Assembly (NCBI GenBank): GCA_030824495.1
Contig: JAVBXP010000084.1
Coordinates: 62,001 to 126,000, forward strand
Direction of reading: 5' to 3'
DNA from: a bacterium
GTDB lineage: Bacteria; Pseudomonadota; Alphaproteobacteria; Caulobacterales; Caulobacteraceae
Length of the DNA: 64,000 bases
Of the stretch, positions 26,954 to 36,592 are shown in pieces (position 1 is the first letter of the stretch; every line of letters starts with the position of its first letter). The notes below the pieces were generated by a model. That model had not been told where the DNA came from. It did no database searches and saw only the letters and a program-made list of their open reading frames with translations. Position numbers and translations under genes: made by a program.

Positions 26954-29900
26954 AACGTCCTTTCAGCCTCGCCGGGCTTTTCATCGCGCGGCCGGTCAGC
27001 GCCTTGCTGCTGGCGCTTGCGGTCATGCTGGCCGGCGCAGTGGCCTATCGCGACCTGCCCACCGCGCCGCTGCCAGAGGTGGACTTCCCGTCCATCGTCA
27101 TTGAGGCGAGCCTGCCCGGAGCCAACCCTCGAACCATGGCCGCCGCGGTCGCCGCGCCATTGGAACGCGCCCTCGGCTCCATCGCGGGCGTCACCGAATT
27201 GAGCTCGACCAGCGGCCAGGGCTCCGCCGAGATCCGCTTGGTCTTCGAGCTGGATCGCGACATCAACGACGCGGCTCGAGATGTTCAAGCCGCCATCAAC
27301 GCCTCTCGCGGTTCGCTCCCCTCCGGGATGCCCTCAGAGCCGAGCTATCGGAAGGTCAATCCCTCCCAGGCTCCGGTCATGGTCCTGGCCCTCGCCTCGC
27401 CAAACCTCAGGCCAGGCGAGCTCTATGATGCAGCCGCGACCGTGCTCGCCCAGAAGCTCTCGCAAGTCACCGGGGTGGGCGAGGTCACGATCGGCGGCGC
27501 GGCCTTGCCCGCCGTACGGGTCCAGATGAACCCGCACGCGCTCAACAGCTATGGCCTGGCCCTCGACGAGGTTCGGGCCGCGATCGACCAGGCCAATCCC
27601 GCCGGACCGCTGGGGACCGTCGAGGCTGACGGCCAACAGTGGACGGTGGTTTCGGGCGGTCAGCTTCGAACGCCGGAAGACTATCGCCGCCTTGTCGTCG
27701 GCTGGCGCAACGAGGCTCCCATTCGCCTGGGCGACGTCGCGACCATCATTGATGCGACCGAAAACCGCTACTCCTTGGGCTTCCACAACGACAAGCCCGC
27801 CGTACTGGTGACCGTGCGCCGCCAGCCAGGCGCGAACATCATCGCGACGACCGATGCGATCCACGCGCAGTTGCCTGGGCTGCGGGCGCTGATGCCGGCC
27901 GACTCGACATTGACCGTGGTCCTCGACCGCTCGCCCGGCGTCCGCGCGACGCTTCACGAGGCCCAGAAGACCCTGCTGCTCTCGGTCGCCCTGGTGATCC
28001 TGGTCGTGGCCCTGTTCCTAGGCCGCTTTCGCGCCGCGCTCATCCCCAGCATGGTGATCCCGGTTTCGCTGATCGGCGTGTTCACGGTGATGCGCTTGCT
28101 GGGCTTCTCGCTGAACAACCTGTCGGTCACTGCGCTGATTATCGCCGCCGGCCTTGTCGTCGATGACGCCATCGTGGTGCTGGAGAACGTCACGCGGCAC
28201 CTGGACCGCGGTCTGTCGCCGATCCGCGCGGCCCGACGCGGCGCGGCCGAGCTTGGCCCCACGCTCATCGCCATGAACCTGGCGCTGATCGTGGTGTTCG
28301 TGGCGATCCTGCTGATGGGCGGCGTGGTCGAGAAGCTGTTCCGTGAATTCTCGATCACCTTGGCCGCATCGCTAGCGCTATCGCTGGCCGTCTCCCTGAC
28401 CCTGACGCCCGCCCTCTGCGCACGCCTATTGCCCGCCATGCGAGGCCCGCCATCGGTCGGCAAACTCGACCGGCTGACCGAACACTATGGACGCTCTCTC
28501 GACGTCGTCCTGCGTCACAAGCTCATCGTCCTGGGAGTCCTCGCAGCAGCGACTTGCCTGACCGTCGCGCTCTATATCTGGCTGCCCAAGACCATGCTGC
28601 CCGAGCAGGACACAGGTCAGCTTCGCGGATTCGCGCGGGGCGATGACGGCATCTCGTTCGCGATCATGCAGCCCAAGATCGAGGCTTATCGGCGCCTGCT
28701 TCTGGCGGAACCGGCCATCGCCGACGTGGTCGGTTCGGCGGGCGGGGACAATGGGATCAACAACGCCTCGCTGATGATCCGGCTCAAGCCGGTGAGCGAG
28801 CGGAACGAAACCTCGGCTGAGGTGATCGAGCGGGTGCGCAAGGCCATGCCCAAGATTCCGGGCGGCATTCTCTGGCTGAGCGTCGATCAGGACATCCAAT
28901 TGGAAACGCCCAGCGACAGCGGGCAATATGACCTCGTGCTGCGCGCCGGCGACCTCGAGCCCTTGGCGATCTGGGCCCCCAAGGTTTCTCGCGCGCTTTC
29001 GGCCCTGCCCCAGCTCGTCGACGTCGAGCAGGTCAGCGAGACCGGCAATCTTCAGATCAATCTCGACATCGACCGCGACGCGGCCGCGCGTCTGGGCGTC
29101 GATATGCTCACCATCACCTCGGTCCTGAACAACGCCTTCAGCCAACGGCAGGTCACCACCCTCTATGACAGCCTGAACCAGTACCGCGTCATACTCGAGT
29201 TGGAGCCGGCCCAGACCCGCGACCCCGCGGTCCTGGAAACTGTTCAGGTGATCGCCGCAGACGGCCGCCGCGTCCCGCTCTCAGCCATCGCGCAATGGTC
29301 CTACAGCGTGAACAGCGACTGGGTCTGGCGCGAGGACCAGTTCGCCGCCCGCTCGATCAGTTTCGCGCTGGCGCCTGGCGTCACGCTTGAACAGGCCGAC
29401 GCCGCGATCCAGGTCGCCCTCGCCGGCATTTTCCTGCCGACCGAGGTCCAGGCCCGCATGGGCGGCGGTATGGACACCTTGAAGAAGACGCTCGGCAACC
29501 AGCCGCTCTTGATCGCTGGGGTGCTGCTGGCCGTCTATGTGGTGCTGGGCATCCTCTATGAGAGCTTCGTTCAGCCCCTGACCATCCTGTCGTCGTTGCC
29601 CCCGGCCGCGCTCGGCGCGCTCCTGGCGCTCAGCGCGACGGGTCAGCCGTTCAGTCTGATGGCGCTGCTCGGGCTCTTCCTGCTGGTCGGCATGTCGATG
29701 AAGAACGCCATCCTGATGGTCGACTTCGCTCAGACCGCGCAGCGACGGAACGGCCTGGCGGCATCTGACGCTATCCGGCAGGCCGCCTGCACCCGCCTGC
29801 GCCCCATCCTGATGACAAACTGCGCCACCATGCTGGGCGCGGTTCCACTGGTGCTGGGCGCGGGCGAAGGATCCGAACTGCGCCTGCCACTAGGCATCTG

Positions 29901-30048
29901 CATCATCGGCGGGCTAGCGGTCAGTCAACTCCTGACGCTGTACACGCTACCCGCCGTCTATGTGAAACTGGACGCAGTGAGCCGGGGTGGCCGACATAGC
30001 TTCAAGCGGCGCGCGCCTCGCGACAAACCAAGCGCGCAATCCGCATAA
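26950..30048 (+). CDS. RND multidrug efflux permease (MdtC-like)
   Basis: A 1032-residue second RND permease with the same architecture as its upstream neighbour but clearly diverged in sequence. TM4 carries the aspartate pair in AAGLVVDDAIVVLENVTRH, and the later helices include LGLFLLVGMSMKNAILMVDF. The GTG start is translationally coupled to the preceding permease. The short C-terminal tail is basic (RGGRHSFKRRAPRDKPS). It probably forms a mixed trimer with the upstream permease. The downstream DUF3008 gene is on the opposite strand and converges with only 12 bp between the stops, with no obvious terminator. Confidence 0.94.
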   Translation: MKRPFSLAGLFIARPVSALLLALAVMLAGAVAYRDLPTAPLPEVDFPSIVIEASLPGANPRTMAAAVAAPLERALGSIAGVTELSSTSGQGSAEIRLVFELDRDINDAARDVQAAINASRGSLPSGMPSEPSYRKVNPSQAPVMVLALASPNLRPGELYDAAATVLAQKLSQVTGVGEVTIGGAALPAVRVQMNPHALNSYGLALDEVRAAIDQANPAGPLGTVEADGQQWTVVSGGQLRTPEDYRRLVVGWRNEAPIRLGDVATIIDATENRYSLGFHNDKPAVLVTVRRQPGANIIATTDAIHAQLPGLRALMPADSTLTVVLDRSPGVRATLHEAQKTLLLSVALVILVVALFLGRFRAALIPSMVIPVSLIGVFTVMRLLGFSLNNLSVTALIIAAGLVVDDAIVVLENVTRHLDRGLSPIRAARRGAAELGPTLIAMNLALIVVFVAILLMGGVVEKLFREFSITLAASLALSLAVSLTLTPALCARLLPAMRGPPSVGKLDRLTEHYGRSLDVVLRHKLIVLGVLAAATCLTVALYIWLPKTMLPEQDTGQLRGFARGDDGISFAIMQPKIEAYRRLLLAEPAIADVVGSAGGDNGINNASLMIRLKPVSERNETSAEVIERVRKAMPKIPGGILWLSVDQDIQLETPSDSGQYDLVLRAGDLEPLAIWAPKVSRALSALPQLVDVEQVSETGNLQINLDIDRDAAARLGVDMLTITSVLNNAFSQRQVTTLYDSLNQYRVILELEPAQTRDPAVLETVQVIAADGRRVPLSAIAQWSYSVNSDWVWREDQFAARSISFALAPGVTLEQADAAIQVALAGIFLPTEVQARMGGGMDTLKKTLGNQPLLIAGVLLAVYVVLGILYESFVQPLTILSSLPPAALGALLALSATGQPFSLMALLGLFLLVGMSMKNAILMVDFAQTAQRRNGLAASDAIRQAACTRLRPILMTNCATMLGAVPLVLGAGEGSELRLPLGICIIGGLAVSQLLTLYTLPAVYVKLDAVSRGGRHSFKRRAPRDKPSAQSA

Positions 30049-30060
30049 GGAATCTGGGGC

Positions 30061-30249
30061 CTAGTGTTTCGCGACGTGCTCGGGCTTGCCCTTGCGTTTC
30101 GTGTGGGCGAATTCCTCAAGCTGCTTTTCGGTCATCGAAGCCTCCATGGACTTCGAGGCGCCCTTCAGCTTGGACTTGGGCGTATCGCCTCGCTTGGCCG
30201 AGAGCGCCGCACCTGCGGCCCTCTGCTGAGCTGCGGACTTGGCGGGCAT
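30061..30249 (-). CDS. DUF3008 family small basic protein
   Basis: A 62-residue highly basic protein starting MPAKSAAQQRAAGAALSAKR and ending RKGKPEHVAKH, which matches the DUF3008 pattern (short, lysine-rich, with a central GASKSM segment and FAHTKRKGKPEH tail). The ATG at 30249 has a near-perfect GGAGGT ribosome site 5 bases upstream; the in-frame reading further upstream is low-complexity and not supported. The function of the family is unknown to me; nucleic-acid binding is plausible from composition only. The strong ribosome site suggests high expression. Confidence 0.85.
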   Translation of the reverse strand: MPAKSAAQQRAAGAALSAKRGDTPKSKLKGASKSMEASMTEKQLEEFAHTKRKGKPEHVAKH

Positions 30250-30507
30250 CGTGACCTCCAGCAGTTTTCCTGGCCCATCAACGCCGTCGCGCCCACCGGG
30301 TTCACGTCGCCCGCCGCCGCGCGGACTTCGCAAGCCATTCGTGTCGCCGCCCCGGGGGGTTGGTATCTCGGTCGGACCTTGGCCGACGCGGCGCTGCTCT
30401 CCAGCGGTGGGATTGTCGGCCTCCTGCGCTGAACCATATGATGGGAGCATCGGCCCGGGCGCATGCTTGGCGCCAAGCCCATCCTCATCAGCCCTTGAAA
30501 GGCCCCT

Positions 30508-31032
30508 ATGGCCACGTTGATCTTGAGCATAGTCGGTAGCGATCGCCCCGGCCTGACCCAGGCGCTCGCCGCCGCGGTGCTTTCGGCGGGCGGCAATTGG
30601 CTTGAAAGCCACCTCAGCCGGCTCGGCGGCCTCTATGTCGGATCTGTGCTCGTGGAATTGGAGACCGGCGACGTCGATGGGCTGCGCTCAGCCGTCCGCG
30701 CCGTGGACGCCCAGGGTCTTGAGGTGCGGATTTCCCCGGCGATCGAGAACGCGCAGGCCGTCGGCGACACGGTTCAATTTAGCCTCGTCGGACAGGATCG
30801 GTCGGGGATCGTGCACCAGGTCACCGCCATCCTGAGCCGGCTCGAAGCGAACATCGAGGACTTCGACACCCACATCAGCGTGGAGCCTCATTCGGGCGCG
30901 CCGCTGTTCCACATGGAGGCCCGCCTGAGGCTGCCCCCCACGCTCCCGGCGCAGGCGGTGCAAGCGGCCCTGGAGGAGATTTCGGCCGAGATCATGGTCG
31001 ATATCTCGCTCACGCCGGCAAGCGGTGGTTGA
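30508..31032 (+). CDS. Two-ACT-domain regulatory protein (GcvR-like)
   Basis: A 174-residue protein with two ACT-type domains: residues ~1-75 (LILSIVGSDRPGLTQALAAA) and ~88-165 (QFSLVGQDRSGIVHQVTAIL). This layout matches glycine-cleavage repressor GcvR and related proteins, which bind amino acids and act by protein contact, not by binding DNA. There is no separate DNA-binding domain. No glycine-cleavage or amino-acid genes lie nearby, so the target is unknown. The region between it and the divergent DUF3008 gene (about 258 bp) holds no visible gene. Confidence 0.85.
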   Translation: MATLILSIVGSDRPGLTQALAAAVLSAGGNWLESHLSRLGGLYVGSVLVELETGDVDGLRSAVRAVDAQGLEVRISPAIENAQAVGDTVQFSLVGQDRSGIVHQVTAILSRLEANIEDFDTHISVEPHSGAPLFHMEARLRLPPTLPAQAVQAALEEISAEIMVDISLTPASGG

Positions 31033-31138
31033 AATCATCCCTAGTTGCAAGCGAACCTGGGGGCGGCTCAACCTAAAGGCATAGACTCCTGGCTCGCCGC
31101 CCGCGAACCTACCGAGCCGATTCCCATGGAGTTTGAAG

Positions 31139-31417
31139 ATGAATACGTCCGACCTCGTTGACCGCCTGGCGGCCAGTGACGACAAGATCACCAAGGCGCA
31201 GGCCAAGCAATTGGTCGACGCCGTGCTCGAAGCAATGCGTGCTTCGCTGGTGTCCGGCGAAGAAGTGAACCTGCCCGGCTTCGGCAAGTTCAAGGTTCAG
31301 GACAAGCCGGCCCGCACCGGCCGCAACCCGGCCACCGGCGAAGCGATCCAGATCGCCGCCAGCAAGAAGGTCGCCTTCGCGGCCGCCAAGGCCCTGAAAG
31401 ACGCCGTCGCCGGCTAA
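31139..31417 (+). CDS. HU-family DNA-binding protein
   Basis: A 92-residue histone-like protein that bends and compacts DNA as a dimer. The helical base is followed by VNLPGFGKFKVQDKPARTG and the DNA-binding arm motif RNPATGE, then the closing helix VAFAAAKALKDAVAG. The ATG at 31139 is chosen because GGAG lies 7 bases upstream; a TTG two codons earlier (31133) falls inside the ribosome-site spacing. A long hairpin follows the stop. IHF is less likely because the family-specific IHF residues around the arm are absent. Confidence 0.93.
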   Translation: MNTSDLVDRLAASDDKITKAQAKQLVDAVLEAMRASLVSGEEVNLPGFGKFKVQDKPARTGRNPATGEAIQIAASKKVAFAAAKALKDAVAG

Positions 31418-31426
31418 GCGACGACC

Positions 31427-31472
31427 TTCGAGCCCTCGGCGCAGGCTAGCACCTTGCGCCGAGGGCCTCGAA
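31427..31472. terminator. Strong hairpin after the HU gene
   Basis: TTCGAGCCCTCGGCGCA pairs with TGCGCCGAGGGCCTCGAA, giving about 17 bp with a single bulged base and an 11-base loop. It starts 9 bases after the HU stop. There is no long U-run, so termination may need Rho or rely on stem strength. Confidence 0.65.
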
Positions 31473-31501
31473 AACCAACGACAATTGCGCGGATCTCCGA
31501 G

Positions 31502-31528
31502 CTCGAGCAGCGATCTCGCCGGCTCGAG
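31502..31528. terminator. Small hairpin near the gamma-glutamyltransferase 3' end
   Basis: CTCGAGC and GCTCGAG form a 7-bp dyad with a 13-base loop, between the HU hairpin and the stop of the minus-strand gamma-glutamyltransferase gene. It is a weaker candidate terminator for that gene. Confidence 0.35.
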
Positions 31529-31563
31529 AGTCGTAGGCTGTACCCGCCGTAGGCCCCGCGCGA

Positions 31564-33282
31564 CTAACGATCTACGGCCACCGCCGCGGCGTCCGGGCGG
31601 CGACTGTCGGCTGCGCCATTGAAGACCCCGCCCTCGATGAGGATCGACTGGGTCGAGCCCATCGTCAGGGACGGCCTGGTCTTGTGGCCCCGCGCCTCCA
31701 TCAGCTTCAGCATGTCCACGGGGAAGCCCGGTTCGAACTCCACCGGGGTGTCGCTGGCGGCCTGAAAGATGCGCGGGCGCTGTGTGGCCTCGGCGATGTT
31801 CAGCTTGTGGTCCACCAGATTGCTGAGCAGCTGAGCCATGGCCGAGATGATCCGCGTGCCGCCAGGCGTTCCCGAAACCACCCAGGGCCGGTCATCCTTG
31901 AAGGCGATGATCGGGGTTATCGTGGAAATCACCCGCTTGCCGGGCTCCGGCGCATTCGCGAGCTCGGAGCCGCCCCAGGCGAAATTGGCCATGGCGTCAT
32001 TGAGGAAGAACCCCGTGCCGGGCGCCATGACATGGGCGCCGAATGACGACCCCAGGGTGAAGGTGTTGCTGACCACGTTCCCCTCGGCGTCGGCCACGGA
32101 ATAGTGGGTGGTGTCGCGGCTCTCATAGAGCAGCGGATCACCGGGCGAGACGCGCTGGTCCATCGCCGTCTTGGGATCGATCAGCTTGGCGCGTTCGGCC
32201 GCATAGGCCTTGCTGGAAAGCCCTCCGACGGGAGGCTGATACTGCGGGAAGCCGCCCATGAAACGCGACCGGTCGGCGAAGACCAGCTTCATGGCCTCGG
32301 CGGTCAGGTGCAGCGACTGAACGCTGTTCTGACCATAGTCCGCCATCGGAAAGCGCTCGACGATGTTCATCAGCTCGCAAAGCAGAACGCCTGCGGCCGG
32401 CGGCGGCATATAGGCGACGGGGGTACCGCGATAGGTGCACCAGAGCGGTTCCTGGATGCGGATCTGATAGTCCGCCAAGTCCTGCTCAGTCAGGACCCCA
32501 CCCCCGGCCTGCACACCGGCGACGACGCGCCGGCCGAGCTCGCCGCGGTAGAAGGCGTCAGCGCCGCCGTCGCGGATCTGGCGCAGCGACCAGGCTAGGT
32601 CGGGCTGCTTTAGCCGCTCGCCGGGCTGATAGACCGACCTGTCGCGCTTGTAGAGCGCCCGCGCCGAGGGCCCATCGGCCAGCAGGCCGTCGCGATAGAC
32701 CTCCAGGCCATAGGTCATATCGTCAGTCATGATGAGGCCGTCGGCGGCCAGCTTCACGGCCGGCTCCACCAGCCGTCGCCAAGGCAGCCGGCCATACTGG
32801 CGGTGGACCTCATAGAGACCCTTGATGGTGCCCGGCGTCGCGATGGCCTTGTGGGAGTAGCGCTTGGCCGTGTCGAGCTTGCCACCCGGCCCGGCCAGCA
32901 AGCTGGCGTCGGTCGCCGCCGGCGCCTGTCCGTAATAGTCGATCGCCAGCGTTTTCTTCTCGCTGGCAACATAGACCAGCATGAACCCGCCGCCACCCAG
33001 ATTGCCCGCGCGCGGAAGGGTGACGGCCAGGGCCAGGCCCGTCGCGACGGCGGCGTCCACGGCGTTGCCGCCCTGGCGCAGGATGTCAGCGCCAACCTGG
33101 GAGGCGATCTCACTCTGGCTGACCACCATCCCTTTGCGAGCCGTGACCGGGTGGTTGATCGCGTCGTAGTCGAGGATGTAGTCGGCGCGGCCGGCCGCCG
33201 GCGCCTGGGCGCTAGCCGTAATGGGTTGGAGGCCAAGGCTTGCGATCGCCACCGAGGCAAGGACGAATTTGGTCAGGCGCAT
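31564..33282 (-). CDS. ggt: Gamma-glutamyltransferase (periplasmic, autoprocessing)
   Basis: A 572-residue GGT that cleaves or transfers the gamma-glutamyl group of glutathione and similar peptides. A signal peptide (cleavage near ITASAQA) indicates periplasmic location. The autocatalytic threonine is the first T of TTHYSV at residue 391, which starts the small subunit. Other family signatures are GGNAVDAAVA near residue 71 and the oxyanion/substrate loop GTPGGTRIISAM near the C-terminus. The ATG at 33282 has GGAGG four bases upstream; a TTG six codons earlier is less likely. It follows the STN-type TonB receptor, FecR and ECF sigma genes on the same strand, suggesting it processes peptides brought in by that receptor. 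Confidence 0.94.
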   Translation of the reverse strand: MRLTKFVLASVAIASLGLQPITASAQAPAAGRADYILDYDAINHPVTARKGMVVSQSEIASQVGADILRQGGNAVDAAVATGLALAVTLPRAGNLGGGGFMLVYVASEKKTLAIDYYGQAPAATDASLLAGPGGKLDTAKRYSHKAIATPGTIKGLYEVHRQYGRLPWRRLVEPAVKLAADGLIMTDDMTYGLEVYRDGLLADGPSARALYKRDRSVYQPGERLKQPDLAWSLRQIRDGGADAFYRGELGRRVVAGVQAGGGVLTEQDLADYQIRIQEPLWCTYRGTPVAYMPPPAAGVLLCELMNIVERFPMADYGQNSVQSLHLTAEAMKLVFADRSRFMGGFPQYQPPVGGLSSKAYAAERAKLIDPKTAMDQRVSPGDPLLYESRDTTHYSVADAEGNVVSNTFTLGSSFGAHVMAPGTGFFLNDAMANFAWGGSELANAPEPGKRVISTITPIIAFKDDRPWVVSGTPGGTRIISAMAQLLSNLVDHKLNIAEATQRPRIFQAASDTPVEFEPGFPVDMLKLMEARGHKTRPSLTMGSTQSILIEGGVFNGAADSRRPDAAAVAVDR

Positions 33283-33302
33283 CTGGCCTCCGAAACGCAA
33301 TG

Positions 33303-33333
33303 CGGCCCGCGCGTCTTGCGACGTCGCGGGCCG
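33303..33333 (-). terminator. Hairpin between TonB receptor and ggt
   Basis: CGGCCCGCGCGTC pairs with GACGTCGCGGGCCG (one bulge) around the 4-base loop TTGC. It lies just past the stop of the minus-strand receptor and before ggt, so it may attenuate readthrough into ggt. Confidence 0.6.
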
Positions 33334-33348
33334 TGAGGGCTGGCGGGG

Positions 33349-36300
33349 TTAGAAGCTCTTGCTGACCTGGGCGAACCAGTAGCGGCCACGGTTGCTGTAG
33401 AGCTTGGTGAAGTAGCCGAACGTTTCGTCGGCCAGGGGCGGATCCTTGTCGGCGATGTTGTTCACCCCGACGCGCAGCGCCACGCCCTCCAACACCCCAT
33501 CCTGCGGCGCATAACCGACCGTGGCGTTGAAGGTCAGCCAGTCGTCGCCCTTATAGAGCAGGGCCGAAGAATCCTTCACCGCGCCCACATAGCGCGCCGC
33601 GCCGGTGACTTCCCAAGCCCCGGACGTCCAGGTGGCGTAGGCCGAACCGCGGGTGCGCGGATTGTCGTCCTGCTCGATCAACGAGCCGCCGGCGCTGGCC
33701 GGAAGCCCTGCGGCCAGCAAAGCCGCCGATTCCGCCGACGGCGTCTGGTCGAACTTTTCCAACAGGGCCACGTCCACGCCAAACCGGAAGTCGCCGAACT
33801 GCGTGCCGTCGAGCCGCCAGGTCGCCGCCAGATCGACGCCCTCGATGGTCCGGGCGTCGAGGTTGAGGAATTGGTTGTCGATGCGGATCGGCTCACCCAG
33901 CGTGTTCCGCGTCAGGGCCGGATTGGGACCACCGCCGCCCAGGCGACCGATGGCGTCCAGGTTCAGGTGATCTTGGGACTCGAAGACGCCGATCACTCCG
34001 TCCTGCTCGATGCGCCACCAATCCACCGAGAACATCAGGTCCGGGGTCGGGGTGAAGACCACGCCCGCGCTGAAGTTCTCGCTGGTTTCCGACTTCAGCT
34101 TGCGGTTGCCGGCGCGCACGTCCTCGACGTTGAACCGGTAGTTCGAGCAAGCGCTGCGGTTGATGGCGGCGAACGAGGTCACCCCCTGCCCCACCGCGCA
34201 GCTGTAGTAGTCGGTGAGGTTCTCCTGGACGCGGCGGATTTCCGAGGCGTTGACGGTTTCCAGGTTCGGGGCGCGGAAGCCCTGGGAATAGGCCGCCCGG
34301 ACCAGGAACTGGTCATTGATCCGCCAGCCCAGGGCCGCCTTTGGCTTGAGGATCTGCTCGTCGATATCCGAATAGTCTTCAAAGCGCGCAGCCAGTTGCA
34401 GGTCGAGGCTGCGCACGAACCGGATGTCGGCGCTGTCGGGGATCAACGAGGTCTGCAGCTCGGCATAGGCCGAAAATACCTTCCGGGAGCCGGAGGTGTC
34501 GGGCGTCGGGCTCGAGCCCATCGCGTCGCTGGTCGGACCCCCGGCGGTCGCGAAGGTGACGGATCCGTCAATCAACGGGTCGCGGTCGTCCTTGAAGGTC
34601 TCCCGCCGCCACTCCGCGCCGAAGGCCAGGCCGACATCGCGGTCCCACAGATTGAACGCCTCAGGATTGCTGATCTTGGCGTCCCAAAGCGCCAGGCTGG
34701 TCGTGCCGTCGCGGGCGATGCTGACGCGCAGCGGATCGACCACGGAAGCCGGGTTCGACGTCGCGTCGAAGCCGCCGGGATTAGACAGGTCTCCGCCGTT
34801 GAAGGGGTTGTAGGCGCGGGCCGGATCGCTGCTGTTCAACGCTGCCTGCAGGGCCGTGTTGCTGACGCGGTTGCTCTCCACATCCTTGGTGCGGGCATGG
34901 GAGTAGAGAAGCGCGCTCTCCCAGGACCAGTCGCCCACGTCGCCGCGCAGCCCAGACAACAGGCGGTAGGCGTCGGAGTCCACGTCGATGCGACGGCGGC
35001 CGACATCGTCCACCCGCAGGCCGACCACGGTGATGGCCTGGGCCGGTCCAGTGTAGCCAGCCAGCCGCCCGGGGCCGGAGCCGAAGGGGTTGTAAGGGTT
35101 GTTGGCGCCGATGGTCAGCGGCGCCGAGGTCAGGTTCGTTGTGCCGCCCCGAACCGAGCTGGAGGAAGCGCCGTAGTAGAGCGCCTGGCCGAACAACTCG
35201 ACCTGACCGAAGTCATGGCTGAAGACCCCCATCAGGCTGTAGCGATCCGAGCTCGGCGACATCGTCCGCTCGGGCGCCTCGTCGGTGCGCAGCGAAGCAT
35301 CCAGGGTCGACGATCCGCCGTCGATGCAGACCCCGCCGCCGACCTGGGCGTCCGAGCCGGTGTAGGAACACGGTTGCAGGTGGAAAGCGGTGAACGAGGG
35401 GCCAAAACTGGTGACCGCCGTACCGACCCGCGCGGTCAGCCAGGGCGTCAGGGTGGAGCGGTTGTCGAAGCTGCCGGCATACTGGGCCGGAACGCGGCTG
35501 CTGAGATTGTCGGTCACCGCATAGTCGCGGTCGGAGGCCGGCATGTCGGTCCGGCTGAACACTTCGCCGAACAGGGCGACATGGGTCGCGCCATCATTGA
35601 ACGTCCGGCCCCACTTTGCGCCGAGCGACGTCTCGGTGAGGTTGGTCCCCTCGGACCCGCCGTAGCGCGCCACGACCTGGCCGCCGACATAGTTGTTATC
35701 GAGCACGTTGTTGAGCACGCCGGCCACGGCGTCGGAGCCATAGAGGGCGGCCCCGCCATCGCGCAGGACCTCGACGCGCTTCAAGGCGGTGGCCGGAATG
35801 GTGTTCAGGTTCACGACCTGGACCGGCACCGAGCCTTCCTGCTGGGTGCCCGGGTGTCCGACCATGCGGCGTCCGTCAAGCAGCACCAGGGTGTTGCCGG
35901 AGCCGAGCCCGCGCAGGTTGGCCGAGGCGACGTCGCCGCGCGCCTGGTTGGGGCCTTGCTGTTCGTTGTTGAACGCCTGGCCGCCGGACTGCGGCAGCGA
36001 GGCGATCATTTCGCCGGCCGTGACCGCGCCGCTCATCTCCAGTTCGCGGCGGTCAACGACGGTGACAGGCAGCAAGCCGCGCTCGGAGACGCCGGCGATG
36101 TTGCTGCCGACCACCACGATTTCGTCGACTTCAGCAGGCGCTGCGACAGGTTCGCTGGCGGCGACCACGGGGCCAGGCGCGGAAGCCTTGCTGAGGGTCG
36201 CGACCTGAGTGCGCTCGATGATGATGGTGCGTCCGCTTTCGCGCGAGCGCAGCGACTGGCCGGCGAGCAGACGGCTGACCGCCGTCGAGACACTCATGTC

Positions 36301-36519
36301 GCCCTGGATCGCCGGCGCGCGCTTGCCGTTCACCAGCGCCGGGTCGAAGAGAACCTCGCGGCCAGCCTGGACGCCAAAGGTCCGCAGAGCCGCCCCCAGG
36401 TCCTGGGCCGGAATATCGAACTGCGCACGGGCCGGGGCCTGGGCCCAGGCGGCCGAACCCGTCAGGGCGAGCGCCGCCGCACTGGCCAAAGCCATGGCCT
36501 TGAGATGATGAAACTGCAC
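33349..36519 (-). CDS. STN-domain TonB-dependent receptor (signal-transducing type)
   Basis: A 1056-residue outer-membrane receptor. After the signal peptide (ending ...GSAAWAQA) comes a secretin/TonB short N-terminal (STN) domain at ~33-100, with FDIPAQDLGAALRTFGVQAG and AVSRLLAGQSL. Next are the plug (~150-270; VEVLRDGGAALYGSDAVAGV) and a large barrel ending FAQVSKSF. STN domains signal to FecR-like anti-sigma proteins, and a FecR and an ECF sigma gene lie immediately upstream on the same strand. Start is GTG at 36519 with AGGGGG upstream. The barrel is of the large plug type seen in Sphingomonas/Caulobacter relatives; with ggt downstream, a peptide ligand is a fair guess, but a siderophore cannot be excluded. 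Confidence 0.93.
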   Translation of the reverse strand: MQFHHLKAMALASAAALALTGSAAWAQAPARAQFDIPAQDLGAALRTFGVQAGREVLFDPALVNGKRAPAIQGDMSVSTAVSRLLAGQSLRSRESGRTIIIERTQVATLSKASAPGPVVAASEPVAAPAEVDEIVVVGSNIAGVSERGLLPVTVVDRRELEMSGAVTAGEMIASLPQSGGQAFNNEQQGPNQARGDVASANLRGLGSGNTLVLLDGRRMVGHPGTQQEGSVPVQVVNLNTIPATALKRVEVLRDGGAALYGSDAVAGVLNNVLDNNYVGGQVVARYGGSEGTNLTETSLGAKWGRTFNDGATHVALFGEVFSRTDMPASDRDYAVTDNLSSRVPAQYAGSFDNRSTLTPWLTARVGTAVTSFGPSFTAFHLQPCSYTGSDAQVGGGVCIDGGSSTLDASLRTDEAPERTMSPSSDRYSLMGVFSHDFGQVELFGQALYYGASSSSVRGGTTNLTSAPLTIGANNPYNPFGSGPGRLAGYTGPAQAITVVGLRVDDVGRRRIDVDSDAYRLLSGLRGDVGDWSWESALLYSHARTKDVESNRVSNTALQAALNSSDPARAYNPFNGGDLSNPGGFDATSNPASVVDPLRVSIARDGTTSLALWDAKISNPEAFNLWDRDVGLAFGAEWRRETFKDDRDPLIDGSVTFATAGGPTSDAMGSSPTPDTSGSRKVFSAYAELQTSLIPDSADIRFVRSLDLQLAARFEDYSDIDEQILKPKAALGWRINDQFLVRAAYSQGFRAPNLETVNASEIRRVQENLTDYYSCAVGQGVTSFAAINRSACSNYRFNVEDVRAGNRKLKSETSENFSAGVVFTPTPDLMFSVDWWRIEQDGVIGVFESQDHLNLDAIGRLGGGGPNPALTRNTLGEPIRIDNQFLNLDARTIEGVDLAATWRLDGTQFGDFRFGVDVALLEKFDQTPSAESAALLAAGLPASAGGSLIEQDDNPRTRGSAYATWTSGAWEVTGAARYVGAVKDSSALLYKGDDWLTFNATVGYAPQDGVLEGVALRVGVNNIADKDPPLADETFGYFTKLYSNRGRYWFAQVSKSF

Positions 36520-36592
36520 GACGCCCCCTTATGTGTCCCCGCCCCGCGAACTGCGGGATCTGCGAACGAAGACGCCAGGGCGCGGCGGCCCC

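Noticed and set aside
30250..30612. N-terminal extension of the DUF3008 gene
   Set aside because: The upstream reading is low-complexity and overlaps the ACT-domain gene; the strong GGAGGT site places the start at 30249.
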